DNA from: Actinomycetota bacterium
GTDB taxonomy: Bacteria > Actinomycetota > Thermoleophilia > Gaiellales > Gaiellaceae
Assembly: GCA_013697465.1 (NCBI GenBank)
Contig: JACCWU010000327.1
Coordinates: 1-5,919 of the forward strand
DNA: 5,919 nucleotides
Direction: 5' to 3'
Shown here: positions 5,663-5,919 of the stretch, in pieces
Position numbering within the stretch: position 1 is the stretch's first letter
Layout of the letters: every line of letters begins with the position of its first letter
Notes under the pieces: generated by a model
What the model was told of the DNA's origin: nothing
The model's database searches: none
What the model saw: only the letters and a program-made list of their open reading frames with translations
Made by a program: the position numbers and the translations under genes

Positions 5663-5919
5663 ATGGGTAGATCGCGTCTGACGCTCGTGTCGGCCCTCGT
5701 CCTCGTATCAGCGGTAGCCTCGCGAGGTACGGAGCCTTCGGGGGCCGGGACAGTTCCTGCAGCGACGAACGGAAGCGGGGCTGCGAACGCGAACTCGCAG
5801 ACGTTCGTCGACTTTGCAGGCGACAACCGCGGCGGCTCGCCTGACATCACGACGGTCCAGGTCTCGAACGACGACGCTGGGATCCTCGAGTTCAGGATCA
5901 CGGTCCCCAACCGCACGGA
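5663..5919 (+). CDS. Exported protein of unknown function, N-terminal part (runs off right edge)
   Basis: An open frame of 85 codons starts at ATG 5663 and reaches the window end without a stop. It begins MGRSR followed by a hydrophobic stretch, LTLVSALVLVSAVA, which makes a clear signal peptide with a likely cleavage after AVA. A Gly/Ala/Asn/Thr-rich spacer follows. Then comes a folded-looking start, FVDFAGDNRGG then SPDITTVQVSNDDAG and EFRITVPNRT. This 'acidic-Gly-Asp / PDIT-x-V-x-VSNDD / hydrophobic strand' pattern recurs at the start of secreted beta-sandwich modules of actinomycete-type bacteria, but no named family is assigned. It is the only in-frame ATG after an upstream stop at 5603-5605. 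The ribosome binding site is weak: AGGA ends three bases before the ATG and GGA lies nine bases before it. It should act outside the cell or at the surface. Confidence 0.65.
   Translation, partial: MGRSRLTLVSALVLVSAVASRGTEPSGAGTVPAATNGSGAANANSQTFVDFAGDNRGGSPDITTVQVSNDDAGILEFRITVPNRT

Overview
The window is GC-rich throughout, with strong G/C third-position bias in its genes. CUT1-type sugar-uptake gene remnants, a two-GNAT acetyltransferase and an exported protein at the right edge with a 'GDxxGxSPDITxVxVSNDD'-type motif suggest an actinomycete-like bacterium. A soil or freshwater Thermoleophilia-type lineage is possible, but this is an inference from style and not a proven placement.

Layout, left to right. 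(1) Positions 1-43, minus strand: the first 14 codons of what looks like an IS5-type transposase, with a good ribosome binding site, running off the left edge. (2) 140-3655, plus strand: the main gene, a 1171-residue membrane-anchored protein. It has two Clp/Hsp100-type AAA+ modules followed by a C-terminal region that resembles class-I peptide chain release factor 2 (RF2). That region has lost both the GGQ peptidyl-hydrolysis segment and the SPF stop-codon-reading tripeptide. (3) 3656-3685: a strong two-part hairpin exactly between convergent genes. (4) 3677-4654, minus strand: a tandem GNAT acetyltransferase. (5) 4778-~5395, minus strand: the C-terminal half of a sugar ABC-transporter solute-binding protein. 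(6) ~5396-5528, plus strand: the last ~44 residues of a MalK/UgpC-type ABC ATPase. (7) 5663-right edge, plus strand: the start of a secreted protein.

Items 5 and 6 are both cut at their 5' ends and meet head-to-head within about ten bases. Normally they are co-oriented members of one sugar-uptake operon. The junction is therefore either a real inversion/deletion scar or a chimera made during amplification or assembly, and gene order across ~5395 should not be trusted without read support.

The most interesting object is the AAA+/release-factor fusion. Its first ATPase module keeps a Walker A and a pore-loop tyrosine but lacks the Walker B acidic pair. Its second module keeps all catalytic residues but lacks the usual aromatic pore loop, and it carries an LGF tripeptide at the place where ClpP-partner unfoldases have their protease-docking loop. 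Together with the membrane anchor and the disarmed release-factor fold, this suggests a remodelling machine with a repurposed ribosome- or partner-binding tail. That function is a hypothesis; the domain content is read directly from the sequence.
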